A stretch of DNA of 64,000 nt from Tetradesmus obliquus (Eukaryota; Chlorophyta; Chlorophyceae; Sphaeropleales; Scenedesmaceae), in assembly GCA_030272155.1 (NCBI GenBank), contig CP126206.1, positions 806,001 through 870,000 on the forward strand. The letters run 5' to 3'. Numbering within the stretch: position 1 is the first letter of the stretch; every line of letters starts with the position of its first letter. Position numbers and translations under genes: made by a program. Shown in pieces: positions 21,333 through 33,057 of this stretch. A model generated the notes under the pieces. The model saw only the letters and a list, made by a program, of their open reading frames with translations. It was not told the DNA's origin and made no database searches.

Positions 21333-22829
21333 GCATGGTGCCAGCACCTCCCAAGCCCCGGGCGGTGCGAACATGCAGGACGGCGACAAGCGCAGGTGCC
21401 CTCAAACAGGTGAGCTCAAGGGCTATCTGAGTGACACCCTGTGCACTGCTGGCCAGCCATCTTGCATGCAGCTGACAGCCACAATCCCTACATGCCATGC
21501 AGCAGCACAACAGCAGACTCAGCGCTGGTCTTTCCTGGGGTAGTCGCCAGCAGTGCCGCGGCGCTGCTTCCCGTCTCGGCACACACAAAGACTCCTCTTG
21601 CGGCTGCGCACCATGTTCCACAAATCTGGCAGCTTCAACACATCAGCCATGACAGATGCAGCTGTGATCTTCATAAAGGTGTTGTACAGGCCGCGCTGCA
21701 GGTCTCGCGGCTTCACATCAGCACCACCCAGCTGGCAGCTGTTATACAAGTAGTTGCGGAAGGCTGCTTTGAGGCTGCCAAATGCATGTTCAATGGGCTT
21801 GTTGAAATCTGGGGAGTAGGGTGCAATGTGCAGCAGTTGATCTTCATTGATGCCACCTGCAACCAACATCTGTAGGCCATCCTTCCCCAGGTGAACACTT
21901 GGGTTGTCAAAGATGTACAGCGGCGTAGTGCCGCGCTGCGCCTGCTGTTGGTTGGCTATGTCTTTGACGTCCATCATGCAGTGAACAAACTCCAGCTGAG
22001 TCATGCTCTTGGCCTGCTGGGTTGGTTTGTCCTTCAACTGCAGGTGCAAGAATTGCCGGATTGGCAGCGCGCAGCCTTGTTAGCAGCGCAGGAGCGCAAC
22101 GCAGCGGTGCGGATGGATGCGATGGGACGCTTCTACATCAGGCTCAGTGCAGACAAGGTCAGATACATCACCAAGTCTATGAGGGGGCAGAGATTGTTCT
22201 GGGGCTTGACTGGCTGCTTGCCAGGTGTGCAGCACTTCAAGTTCTGCGCGCCGCGTGCAGTCGCCACAGCAGCAGCGCTTCATTGCAAGATGTGTGCATG
22301 TGTGCTGGCTGATATGGTTGGCACATGCATGGGCTACATGCACACAAGCGAGGAGCAGCTGGTGTGCATGCTGTACTGGTTAGGCATCAGCAGCAGTATG
22401 TGTGCTCAGGTAGCAGTGGACTGGTGGGATGGGCGGATTGATTTCCTCCATGCACAGCACAACATGCTGATTCAAGCTGATGGCTCATGTCATGACAAGG
22501 GTTATTACAGCAGCAGCAGGCAGCAGGTGCTGGAGCGCGACTTTGAGTTCTGCGCTGCAGCATATGACAACTGGCTGCAGCCAGGGGGCAGTGTGCTGCG
22601 CGTGAGCACGCACGGATGTGACATGCACCAATCCTTGCACATTGGTTTCCAGCTTGCTGTTGCAGGTGGTGTCGTTGTACTGTCACCAAGTTACTCTGCT
22701 GTTATGTTCACAGCAGAGGACGGGCAGCGCTGCAGCTTCACTACAGCACTAAAAAAAGCACTGCGGGACTGTTACTACACAGTACAGCAGGGCTGGCATG
22801 TCTTTCGATGGCAGGCGCCTGCGCAGTAG
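21333..22829 (+). CDS. Putative PD-(D/E)XK-like nuclease nested in the transposase gene
   Basis: The plus-strand frame from about 22044 to a stop at 22827-22829 is open for about 260 codons and fills almost exactly the transposase intron (22038-22843), on the opposite strand. It contains GRIDFLHAQHNMLIQADG-SCHD, then a RDFEFCAAAYDN block and SVLRVS. This order (D in RIDF, a Q/E-x-DG strand, a basic/aromatic helix, a VLR strand) resembles DUF559/very-short-patch-repair-type PD-(D/E)XK folds; the usual E is Q here. A possible first exon is 21333-21410 (start MVPAPPKPRAVRTCR), ending at a GTGAGC donor, which would join in phase to the acceptor at 22044. That exon is inference. What it cuts, if anything, is unknown. 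Confidence 0.5.
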
Positions 22830-23722
22830 CAGCGCACACTCACCATGTACGGTACATTGAGGTTGCCAGCATGGTCCTTGTTGTCTGTTGTGCCGGTGAC
22901 AAACTTGCAGTAGACGGGCCCGTGCACAGCGTTGACGGCGCAGACAAAGTGCAACTTGACCGGCTCTGCGTCCTTGCCCTTGCGCATCCATTTGCATGGC
23001 AGCACAGCATGCACGTTTTCATCGTGTGCATCACAATAGACCTTGACGGAGCCGCCTGCCAGGTCTGACATCCAGAATTTGCACTCATCAATGAAATATA
23101 TGCGCTGCAGCATGTCGGGGTCACTTTGGTACTTCTGCCACAGCGCCGCAGCTGCTGCCTTTCGCCTTTGTTTCTGTATCTTTGTCAAGTCCAGCTTCAC
23201 ATCTATTCTCCTGCGCACCAGGTCGGGGTCAGCCCATTTCATGTACTTCAGCAGTCTCTTGGGTGTGATGTTGTAGTCAGTGCACAGCTGGCGCAGTGTG
23301 TCATTTTCCTGACATGCGACTTCGATTGAAGTCCACCACACGTGCACATCAACCTTTCTCTTTGAATCTGCAGATGGGTAGGCCTTTACCACCTTGCCAG
23401 CCTTGAATATTGTGCTGGCATGGAAGGCGACAGCATGTGGGACATTTGAGGGCCTGCCGCCATGCTTGGGTGTAGCCACTGTGCCGTTTGCTGTGAAGTT
23501 CTTGTGATGAAGTTTGCAGAACCGGTTCAGGTCCCCGTGTACCTCCTTGGCGTAGTCAGGGTACTGCTCTCTGTAATAATATGCGGGCGTAAACTTTTCG
23601 TCAGCTGTGGTCAAAGCCATTATCACACACACCACCGCCGCCACCCTCATGGCCGTGGTGCTGCGGTTGCTCTTCCATCCTGAAGAGTGCTTGCGCACCA
23701 TGGACAGCCCCCCTGCAGGCAT
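21519..23722 (-). CDS. Tc1/mariner-like DDE transposase, one intron
   Basis: Exons 23722-22844 and 22037-21519 join in phase 0 to 465 aa. Exon 1 carries an N-terminal DNA-binding-like part and the first catalytic Asp (YFIDECKFW). Exon 2 has the second Asp (FDNPSVH) and the Glu (HIAPYSPDFNKPIEHAFGSL), the DDE_3 signature, with 38 residues between second Asp and Glu. The intron runs from GTGAGTG to a CTGCAG acceptor and is 806 bp. No stop or frameshift was seen, so it may be active. The 3-bp duplication around the composite is not the TA duplication expected of Tc1/mariner. Either this transposase is a passenger between two other elements, or the family differs. Confidence 0.9.
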
Positions 23723-23830
23723 GAATCCAAAACGTATGGATATGTTAGCTGTGCTTCTAGCAGCAGTGTGAACAGAAGTAACTGGTCAGGTCAAACAACA
23801 GCCTGCGGCATCATGGAGTTTGACCGGTCT

Positions 23831-24553
23831 CAGCTGGGCATGGTACAAACGTAGCGAACAAGTGGCCTACATATAAATGTCAAGCTTTCAACGACGAATC
23901 TAAATCAATTTGAGCTGTTAGCAGTGGCACAGTGTGCTGCAAGAAAAGAGCTAAAAACACGTTGCCTTGAAGTGCCCCGACTCGACTGTTACATATGTTA
24001 ACTTGCGCTGTAGAGTGTTGCTGTGGGTGCTGCTGCCTGCAACATGTTTTGATGTGTAATGTACTACTTCTGGGCTTCCCTTGCTGGCTGATCAGGCACT
24101 GCAGTTCTGGTGTGCCAAGTGCCCTGCCGCTGCTGTTGCGCTCTGCTGCTTGGCGCTGTGCGCTGCACATACAGTTTCAACTGTCATATCTGTTACAAAG
24201 TGCGCAACACCGCTTCAGGCCCACCGGCAGCTGCTGCGCGCGTGCAGCTAGTGTGGCTGCACAGAGTTTGTTGAGGACTAGTATTCCACACAGTCTCCTG
24301 CAAACATCCTTCTTGTGTGATCAAGGCGAATTCTGGAGCTCAAAATTACTAGCAGTTTGAAGCTGCTGCTGCTGGCAGGTGGGGGCCCTGCTGTGCAGTT
24401 GGGATGCAAGCAAACCAAAGCAGCAGCACTGGCAGCTGTGCCTTACTGTGCCTGCCACATACAGCAGGTTGCTATGCCAGCATGGCTGTCTGCTTGCAAG
24501 CTGTGTTGATTTGTTGCAAAATGCAGATGCTACGTTTGTACCATGCCCAGCTG
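23831..24553. repeat. 723-bp terminal element, right copy
   Basis: Apparently identical to 19550-20272, same orientation, with the same inverted-repeat ends. The right flank begins TTGGCAGCAG, which continues the interrupted echo of the MYB 3' end. Confidence 0.9.
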
Positions 24554-24657
24554 TTGGCAGCAGCCACCATCATAGCCAACATGATAATGCGTTGTCAAAC
24601 AAGTCAGCTGGTGGCAGCAACTGCACATCACTGCTCACAGCCCATCTAGTGCGGCGG

Positions 24658-25231
24658 CTAGCACAGCATGCGCTTGGCAGCCGGCATGCTGCCATGCAGC
24701 AGCACACTGGCGGGCCGCTTGCTGCCGACTGCCCGCTGCGCTGCTGCCTGCCGCGCTGCGCCACCAGCCGCCCTCTCCTCTGATGGACTGGCAGCAGCAG
24801 CAGCAGCAGCAACAGACTGCTGCTGGTCCTTGAGGACCCCCTGTGTGTCAGCAGCAGAGATGCACGCGCTGCTGCGCAAACCGGCTTTGTTGCCCCTGCT
24901 CTTGCTGCTGTGGCTGCTGCCGCCGCGCGTATACGTTGCGTCGCGCTTTTGAACGTCAATGTTGCTGCCATCTACCGCTGCTGCTGCTGCTGCTGCTTTC
25001 ATACAGCCGCTATCAGCCATTGCGCCAACAGCAAGCCTGCGGAGCCGCTCACGCCGCGCAGCAATGCTGTTGTCGGCAGCACCCTGCTGCTGCTGCTGCT
25101 GCTGGGGCCAGCTGCCATCACCAGCTGCCACCTCATACCCCTGAGCAGCAGCAGCAGCAGCACGTACCTTGCCGCTGCTGCTGCCATGCACTGGAGCCCA
25201 GGCAGCTCTAGCAACCCATTGCTGGTGCTGC

Positions 25232-25264
<33 letters not shown>

Positions 25265-25358
25265 GGGGATACACTGTGGGCAACCGGCCGTGCCAGAGCC
25301 ATGGCAGTGACGGTGTGCACATCGCCTGCTGCTGCTGCAGCAGCTCCATCATGCAGCG

Positions 25359-25393
<35 letters not shown>

Positions 25394-26815
25394 AGCCTTG
25401 CACTGTGGGTACCCGGCCGTGCCAAGGCCATAGCAGTGACGCCGCTGTGCACAACGCCTGCAGCAGCAGCAGCAGCTCCATCATGCAGCGCCCGCTGCAG
25501 CTTGCCGAGCAGCGGAGCTGCTGCTGCTGCTGCTGCTGCAAGCTTCGTGGCAATAGCTAGTGCCGCAGCAACGCCGTCCCAGTCTCCTGCTTCTACTGCT
25601 GCCTCTACAGCGTGCAGCACCTGCTGCAGCTTGCTGTCGAGCTCAGCGGCTGCTGCCATTTCGGCCGATGCTGGCTGCGTGCCCTTAGGGCTTGCTGCTG
25701 CTGGCTTTGAGCCAGCAGCAGCAGCAGCGTCCGCCTGGTTTTTTGGCCAAATGGCTGCTGCTGCAGGCTGTTCAACGCCCTGACTGTTTGCTGCTGCTGC
25801 TGACTGAAAGGCAGCAGCAGGGGCAGGTGATGCAGGGTTTACCACTGGCGCCTGCAGCGGCAGCGGCAGATCCTGTGCGGGAAACGCAGCCGCACCAGCA
25901 GCTGCTGCTGGTGACAGCTCAGGCAGGGGTGCCTCAGGTGCAGCAGCCAGCATCTGTGCCATCAGCGCCCGGTGGGCCATGTCCCGCTGCTGCTGCTGCT
26001 GCTGCTGCCGCTGCCGGCTCATGGTCCCCCAATGAGGAGCCTCCTGCTGCTGGCTGCTGTACACATCTAGCATCTCCTCTGCAGCATGCAGCACAGGCTC
26101 AGGCGGGCCGTCTGCTGCTGCTGCTGCTGCCGCTGCTGGAACTGCAGCAGCAGCAGCAGCAGCAGCCACATCCTGCTGCGCGTCTGAGTCAGTGAGCAGG
26201 TGCTGCTTAGATGCCGGCACCTTTGCCACTGCTGCTGCTAGTGCCTCTGCAGGCAGCATGCCGTTGCCAAGGCCGTGTATGTACTGCCAGAGGAACCCGC
26301 TCCTGGCACTGCTGCTGCTGCTGCTGGAGCACAGGCCCTGTTTCGACACAGTGTGCCATCGCCCCCTCACAGAACTGACAGAGCGCCCGGGTATTGCTGC
26401 GGCAATCTTCACCCAGCTAAGAGTGCAGGGAGGAGTGAGCATACATGCAGCAGCGGCAGAAGGGTTGGTGAGGCCATTGGAAACAGGGAGGAGCAGCTAC
26501 GCAGTCCATGCACAGTCAGTGCACAGTCAATGCACAGTCCATGTACAGTCAACGCATGGTCAATGCACGGTGATTGCACAACCAATGTACAATGAAGTGC
26601 ACAGTCAATGCACAGTCACTGCACGGTCACTGCACGGTCAATGCACGGTCAATGCACAATCAATGAGCCTCGAGGAAGGCGGCGAAGGCAGTGGGGCAAA
26701 TGCACTGTGATACAGGCCGGCTTAGTCATGAATAGAACATGTTAGTCCGCTCACTTGTTTCCTAGCCGTGCGTGCATTGAGGCCATGCGGAAGTCCTCCG
26801 TCAGCGTCCATAGCT

Positions 26816-26860
<45 letters not shown>

Positions 26861-28061
26861 GCAGCGGCAGGAAGGTGGGTGAGTTTGCGCATGTGGCGTA
26901 TGCATGCAGGGCTGCAGTGTGCTGGCAATGCGGCAGTTGCGCCCACCTGCAGCGAAGCTCAGTCACACAGCCCGGCACAGTCAAATGCTTGGTCAGTGCA
27001 CGGTCAAAGCACGGTCAATGCGCGGTCATTGCGCGGTCAATGCACGGCTGACGCACAGTCGATGCCCCAGCCATGCTCACCTGCTTTGTCTCAGCCACAT
27101 GCAGCTCGTAGCATTCCCTGCACTGGTTGCTGCTGCGCCCACGCAGCTTCGCAGCCACTGCAGTCCAATTGCGCCCGTGCGGCTACACATGTGGTGCACA
27201 CCAGTGCACACCAGCCATGCCCACCTGCTTCTTCTTGGCCACATGCAGCTCATAGCATCCCTTGCACTGGTCAGCTGTATACACACTGTTCACACACAGC
27301 ATCTTGAACAAAACACATCCAGTGCACAACAGCCATGCTCACCTGCTTCTGCTCAGCCACATGCAGCTCGTAGCACTCCCTGAACTGCTTGCTGCTGCGC
27401 CCACGTAGCTTCGCAGCCACGGCAGGCCAATTGTGCCCATGCTGCGCCACCAGCTTTAGCAGCTTGCCCTGCTCAGCAGCAGACCAGGGCTCAGAATCAG
27501 GCAGCTGCGGCGGCGGCGGCGCCACCAGCTTCAGTGACTTGCTGTACTTAGCAAGAGACCAGGGCTGAGACGCAGGCAGCAGCTGCTGCTGCTGCAGCGG
27601 CCGGCTGCTGCCACCTGCAGCAGCAGCAGCAGCAGGGTGGCTGCTGTGCCTGTCAGCATTGCCAGCTTCTGCTTCGCAGCCAGTCAGGCGTGTTGAACAA
27701 AGTGGCAGAGGGGCATCAAAGCCTGCAGCCTGCTGCTGGTGCGCCTCCACTGCTGCTGCTGCTGCTGCTGCTGCTGCCGGCACTGCAGCGGCAGCAGCAG
27801 CGGCATCCTGCTGCTCGTCTGCCTCTGTCACCAGGTGCTGCTCACATGCCGGCACTGCTGCTGCTGCTGCCGCGAGGGCCTCAGCAGGCGTCACGCTGTG
27901 CTGCCGAATGCAGCAGCAATATGTCCGCAGAAAGCGGCTGGTGACACGCGAAGCGCTGCTTGCGCCTAGCCAGCGGTTTTTCACACAAGCCTGAGAGCGC
28001 CCAGGCAGCGCTGCGGCAATGTGGTTCCACCTGCACATGCAGGGAGACGCGTGAGGATGCA

Positions 28062-28095
<34 letters not shown>

Positions 28096-28306
28096 GTGGC
28101 CACACTGTTGCAAGGCAGGCGGCAGCGCTTGCACAGTCAAGAAGCAGCAGGGTAGGTAGCAGAGGCTGTGGCAGTGGTAAAGGTTCCTATCCATTCTGTA
28201 GAGATATCTTGTATCTTAAGCAAAACACATCGTTTGGCACACCTGCTTCCCAGCTGTGCGTGCAGTGAGGCCAGGCGGAAGTCCTCTGTCAGCGTCCAGC
28301 CACCCT

Positions 28307-28342
<36 letters not shown>

Positions 28343-30251
28343 GCAACAGCAGCAGCGGCAGCAGCAGGACGAATAGGTAAGCATGTGCCTGATGTTGCAT
28401 GCATGCAGAGCTGCACTGTGGTGGGGTTGCAGCCATGCAACACTCCCACTAATTGGCGCTTTGGTAATCCAGGCTGCGCTGTTGCAGCTGACCGCACAGG
28501 ATCACTCTGTCAATCTAAATTGATTTCCAGCTGCTGGGAAACACACGCAACACAACACAACCAACACAAGCAGCAGCTGCAGTGTGTTGGTGTTGCAGCA
28601 TTGAGACCCTCACCAATGCAGAGCTGCTAGACCACACAATCTTGTCACCAAGCTTGTCACCCATCTTGTCACAACCTTTTGACAACCTTGTTAGCGCACA
28701 CGGCAGGACTCGACAGCACTCGGCAGCTATACACTCGCCGGCACGCTGTGTCATTCTTGTCACAAGCATACACACACAGCACATGTCATGTGCACCCATA
28801 AAACCCATCTTGCACACCAGCACACCAGCCGCACGCACCTGCTTCGTCTTGGTCACATGCAGCGCATGGCGGCCCCTGCACTGCCTGCGGTCCCGCCCAG
28901 GCATCTCGGCAGCCACGCTAGGCCAGTGGCAGCCGTGCTGCGCTATATGCACTTACCGGCACACCGCAACATCCTCGTCACAAGCATACACAAACAGCGC
29001 ATGTCAAGTGCGCCCATAAAACCCATCTTGCACACCAGCACACCAGCCGCACGCACCTGCTTCGTCTTGGTCACATGCAGCGCATAGCGGCCCCTGCACT
29101 GCCTGCGGTCCCGCCCAGGCATCTCGGCAGCCACGCTAGGCCAGTGGCAGCCGTGCTGCGCCACCAGCGCCAGCAGCCGCTCATCCTCCGCGGCGGACCA
29201 GTGCTGACGCTGCTGCCGCTGCCGCTCCTGCTGCTGCCGCTGCTGCTGCTGCTGCTGCCGGATGCCCCGCACTGCGCGTGTGCGGCGTCGCTGACGGCGC
29301 AGCGTGTTTGAAGCAGCCTCGTCACTCTGCTCGTGATCCTCGCTGTCATCATCATCCGCTGCTGCCGATGAGTGATTTGAGTCCTCACTCGATGCCCCTT
29401 TTGCGCGGAATTCCTGCTGCTGCTGCTGCTGGAGTGCGTTGTCTGCGCTTTCAGCCATCGGCGCATTCAGGCAGGCGTGTCTGCTGCTACTGGCAACGGC
29501 GTCAGCAGCAGCAGCAGTAGCGGGTGCAGCTGCTGCTGCAGGGGTGCTCTGCTGCGCCTGTGTTGCAGGCAGCATGAGCTGACTGGGCAAGCCTGCACGC
29601 TGCCGCCGCTTGCCCATGCTGTTGGGCCTGGCAGCTGCTGCTGCTGCAGCTGCTGCTGGGTGGTGCATTTCGGGCGCAGCTGCTGCTGTGAAGTCTAGCT
29701 GCAGGTTGTAGGCAGCTGGGGCTGATGGTGTAGCGGCAGCAGCAGCAGCAGCAGCAGCATCCCAGGACATGGTGTGAGGCATGCCTGGTGCTGCTGCTGC
29801 ACCTCCCCACTGGTACTGCTGCTGCTGATGTTGCTGATGCAGCTGCCACACCTGATGCTGCTGAGAGTGCCGCTGTGCAAATGCTGGACAGTCCTGGTCC
29901 TGCTGCAGCACCTGCTGCTGCTGCTGCTGCTGCCAGTCTGGCTCTGCTGCTGCAGCCTCCTGCATGTTATGACTGTCACCTGCTGCGCCTGGCTCTGGGC
30001 TAGCCTGCTCAACAGTCTGCTCTGGCTGGGCACCTGCGCGCCCAGCCTGCAGCTCACTCAGCTGCTGCTGCTGCTGCTGCTGTTCTGCGATTGCCCTCAG
30101 CATCTTCCCATGCGGGTTCAGTGTGCAGTCCTGCCCTCGCTGCTGCTGCTGCTGCTGCTGCTGCAGCGGCAGCAATCGTACTGCTTGCTGCTGGGGTTGC
30201 CCTGCCGGGGCCTGTTGCTGGGAAGGTGCGATGTGGATGTGTGCATCTGGC
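24658..30251 (-). CDS. Four-repeat MYB-like DNA-binding protein (SNAPC4/MYB4R-type arrangement)
   Basis: Five minus-strand exons join in phase: about 30251-29057, 28304-28243, 28030-27343, 26813-26755 and 26416-24658, about 1250 aa. Four MYB repeats: WSAAEDERLLALVAQHGCHW with PSVAAEMPGRDRRQCRGR; GWTLTEDFRLASLHAQLGSR joined by splicing to WNHIAAALPGRSQACVKNRW; WSAAEQGKLLKLVAQHGHNW with PAVAAKLRGRSSKQFREC; and WTLTEDFRMASMHARLGN joined to NWVKIAAAIPGRS. Repeats 3-4 with the following linker (AEALAAAV-KVPA and similar) copy repeats 1-2 plus linker, so the gene arose by internal duplication. The remainder is polyGln/polyAla. The first exon's true start is uncertain: the frame is open to an acceptor near 30251 and no initiator was fixed. 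Expected role: nuclear DNA binding, perhaps snRNA-type promoter or general transcription. Target is inference. Confidence 0.86.
26500..26680. repeat. 10-11 bp tandem repeat (GTCAATGCAC) in MYB gene intron 4
   Basis: Units of CAGTCAATGCA/CGGTCAATGCA repeat about 15 times with small changes between exons 4 and 5. A related shorter array lies in the preceding intron at about 26985-27062, so the same motif has spread in two neighbouring introns. Confidence 0.9.
27095..27265 (-). repeat. Echo copies of the MYB repeat 3 exon 3' end
   Basis: Two partial copies downstream of the true exon end at 27343 encode AAKLRGRSSNQCRECYELHV and a shorter ELHVAKKKQ, each followed by a GTGAGC or GTGGGC donor. They lie in intron 3. 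Confidence 0.85.
28838..28955 (-). repeat. Echo copy of the MYB repeat 1 exon 3' end
   Basis: This stretch repeats almost exactly the end of exon 1 (AQHGCHWPSVAAEMPGRDRR through HVTKTKQ and the GTGCGTGCGG donor), about 210 bp downstream of the true donor at 29056. It would compete as a splice donor if its own upstream sequence were exonic. Confidence 0.88.
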
Positions 30252-31239
30252 GAAACAAAATATACTCTACATGTATCTACGCGTTGCTGCAGAAATTGGT
30301 GTGCGTAGCCAGGCGTGGGAGCAAGAGCTGTGGTTCTTGCAGCAAGAGTCCTGCTGCTGGTGCTGGTGCCACTGCTTCCGCTGCTGCTTCTACTGCTGCA
30401 ACAGCAACTGGAACTAAAAGTGTGGATTTTTGTGGAATGGCGTGTCCAAAAGCCAGTGAGCCGTGAAGCATCGGCTTAGGCCTCACCAGAAGTTTGTGTT
30501 TTGTTGTAAGGCGTGATCGTTGTGCAGCCAAGCGGCTGCCTGCAGACAATATACAATATACACAGCAGATAAACTACGTAGCGCTGCAAGCTATACGATC
30601 ACACGATGCTTGCAGATAGAATGTCACCGTAGTTCTACGCCATACGACAGTGTTTGAAATTCCTGTGTTTACGGACCCTAGGATCGATCCTAGGACGCCG
30701 CAAACAGCCTTTATATTGAATTAGAGTCATAATGTTGCATGCTCCACACTTCAAACCCTTATATGTGTGTCGTGCGTGCTGGTGCCCAGCTGTGCTGTGC
30801 CCACTGGGCCAGCATAACATGGGTGATCACACACAGTGTGATTTTCTGCTGTCACGCTTGGCCCTAGGGCCTGCCTGCCTCGTTAAAATGAAATGAGACA
30901 GGTACTTCCTAGCCGGATTCCAGCCATCAAAGTGAATAGCATCAATGACAGAAGTAGGATTTACACCTGCCAGCCTGGCAGCTGAGCTGGCATCACGAAA
31001 ATGGCATCAAAGACTCCTTCTGAAAATGGCATCAATGCATTGATGCGCTTCCGCAAAAGCAGACATGTCCAGAATTCTTGCAGTGAAGGCATTGCCGCGT
31101 GCCACACAAATTCATGTGTCAGTGACACAATTGCGCAATTGCATGCATGCAAGCCTTGCACACTGTGGTGGCGGCCCCCACAGGAGCACAGCAGGCATTT
31201 CCACCTGAAACACGGCCCACACAAGTGCTTTGTTTCTGT

Positions 31240-31460
31240 TAATAGGAACACAGCAGGCATTGCCGTGCAACACAAGGCCCCCACAGGAGCACAGCAGGCA
31301 TGGCCGCGCGACACAAGGCCCCAACAGGAACACAGCAGGCATCGCCGCGCAGCACAAGGCCCCCACAGGAGCAAAGCAGGCATTGCTGCCTTGTGCGAAT
31401 CCCCCACAAGGCCACAGCAGACATTGCCGCGCGGCACAAGGCCCCCACAGGAACACAATT
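31240..31460. repeat. 47-bp VNTR
   Basis: Units built on CACAGCAGGCATTGCCGCGC followed by ACAAGGCCCCCACAGGA repeat about four to five times. No coding or splice-site content was identified. Confidence 0.85.
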
Positions 31461-32219
31461 CCATGTTAAGAGCAGGCATTGCAGCCTTGTACACATCCCC
31501 CACAAGGCCAAAGCAAATGCCTGCGGCCATAGTACTCCCTCACTGCTGCGCCATCTACTAGCAGCACAGAGAGTTGTACCGTCCTGGACAGACAGCACCA
31601 ATCTTTGCCCAAGCAGCAATGTATGGTGCGCAACACACGCACAAAGAAGGCGGAAGGACTGCAAACAGCACGGGCAACTTGCCTGTTTCGAGAACACATG
31701 TCAGTATGCAGCGGCATGTCATCAACGGCTCGATGGCAAGATAATGATGTTGTGTCCAGTAGGCCTGCCCATCCACAAACAAAACAACTTCCACATTTGC
31801 AGAAGTGCAGCCCAATCAGCACAACCCCAGTAGGCGTTCACCAACCAAACCGTTTGGGTTGGCTGACAGCTTCCACATTTGCAGAAGCGCAGCCCAATCA
31901 GCACAACCTTATGTGCTCTGCAGACATTCTGCAGGCCAGATGATACTATCTACTGTGCTCGGATGTACTATCAGCTGGTACTATCAACTGATACTCAGAT
32001 GATACTATCATCTGATCCTGCAGGCCAGATGATACTTTCAACTGTGCTCAGGAACAGGCCACAGCACACATGCATTACACTGCTGTTCGTATCCTTCGCG
32101 TGTTGCGAGGCGTAACTGAGCCATACTGGCTCATCACCACAGCACAACTGCGCAAACGTAAAAAAGTTTTCTCCACCCCCACACACCAACCAGTCCAGCT
32201 GCCATGCATGCCAACAATC

Positions 32220-32400
32220 AAAGCCAGCAGCAGAGCATGCAGCCACCTGTTGCTACCACCCAGCTGCAGACAGTCACGTTCAGCAGCAGAGCATATAGCA
32301 ACCCGCTCCTACCACCCAGCTGCAGACAACAGAAGCCAGCAGCAGAGCATATAGCAACCCGCTCCTACCACCCCGCTGCAGAGTCACCAAAGCTTGGCAA
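32220..32400. repeat. About 55-bp tandem repeat, three units
   Basis: CCAGCAGCAGAGCATATAGC followed by AACCCGCTCCTACCACC recurs three times with CAGCTGCAGACA joints. Function unknown. Confidence 0.8.
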
Positions 32401-32435
32401 GCTGCAGCCACTCAAGCTGCAACCACCACAAGCAC

Positions 32436-32520
32436 AGCAGGCAGCTTGGCAGCTGGTGTCGTCTGCCCTGGCTGCAGTGGCTGCCCAGCAGACAGCATGC
32501 ACTGCTGTTGCACTGCGGCA
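32436..32520. repeat. Remote echo of the second AP2-type gene's coding sequence
   Basis: About 85 bp (AGGCAGCTTGGCAGCTGGTG through TGGCTGCCCAGCAGACA) match 35453-35537, inside the coding region of the AP2-type gene 3 kb to the right, in the same orientation, with few changes. Confidence 0.9.
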
Positions 32521-33057
32521 AGCCCTGCAGTGCAGAGTCACCAAGCTTGGCAAGCTGCAGCCACTCAAGCTGCACCCACCGTTCAAGCTTCTTGCACCCC
32601 TGTGAACATACTGCCCACAAACACTGCCCATTCTTGCACCCCTGTGAATACAACACCCCTGTGAATTTACAAACGCTGTCCCCTTCTTGCACCCCTGTGA
32701 AAATACTGCCCACAAACAGGGCTGCAGCAATATTGACACCACACGCTGAGTGCTACACACCAGTTTCTGTGTCCAGGTGTTTATTCCTTGCGCACGTCAG
32801 CAAGAAGCCTGATCCACAGCACACACACACGCACAATTTACGCGGCAGATGTACACCCCCGTGCATGCCTCAGTGCTGGCAGCGTCTCAGCCACCACAGA
32901 CACAAGCCGCCTCAGCATCCCCCCCCCCCCCCAGGAAAAAACACCCACCCACCCACACCCACCCCACCATCACCACCACCACCACCAAATGCACTCAACA
33001 AAGCGCTGCCGCTTGCTCCATGTGTCTGCGACTGCAGGATGATATTATACGGCATCA

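Larger units (their letters stand above)
19550..24553. mobile_element. Composite DNA transposon flanked by two identical 723-bp elements
   Basis: Two direct copies, 19550-20272 and 23831-24553, appear identical over everything compared. Each begins CAGCTGGGCATGGTACAAAC and ends with the reverse complement, so each is itself an element with about 25-bp terminal inverted repeats. The whole 5.0-kb unit is bounded by the same termini and by a TTG duplication (19547-19549 and 24554-24556). The inner junctions read AGA and TCT, so they lack that duplication. The 3.56-kb middle holds a DDE transposase (minus) and a nuclease-like ORF (plus). Removing the unit and one TTG restores a sequence matching the MYB 3' end, which supports insertion as one unit. 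Confidence 0.88.

Noticed and set aside
22387-22689. Minus-strand coding within the transposase intron
   Set aside because: Frames there are short and without transposase motifs. The splice sites on either side restore the DDE protein, so this is intron on the minus strand.
19550-24553. LTR retrotransposon with 723-bp LTRs
   Set aside because: There is no gag/pol, primer-binding site or polypurine tract. Each repeat has its own inverted termini and the cargo is a DDE transposase.
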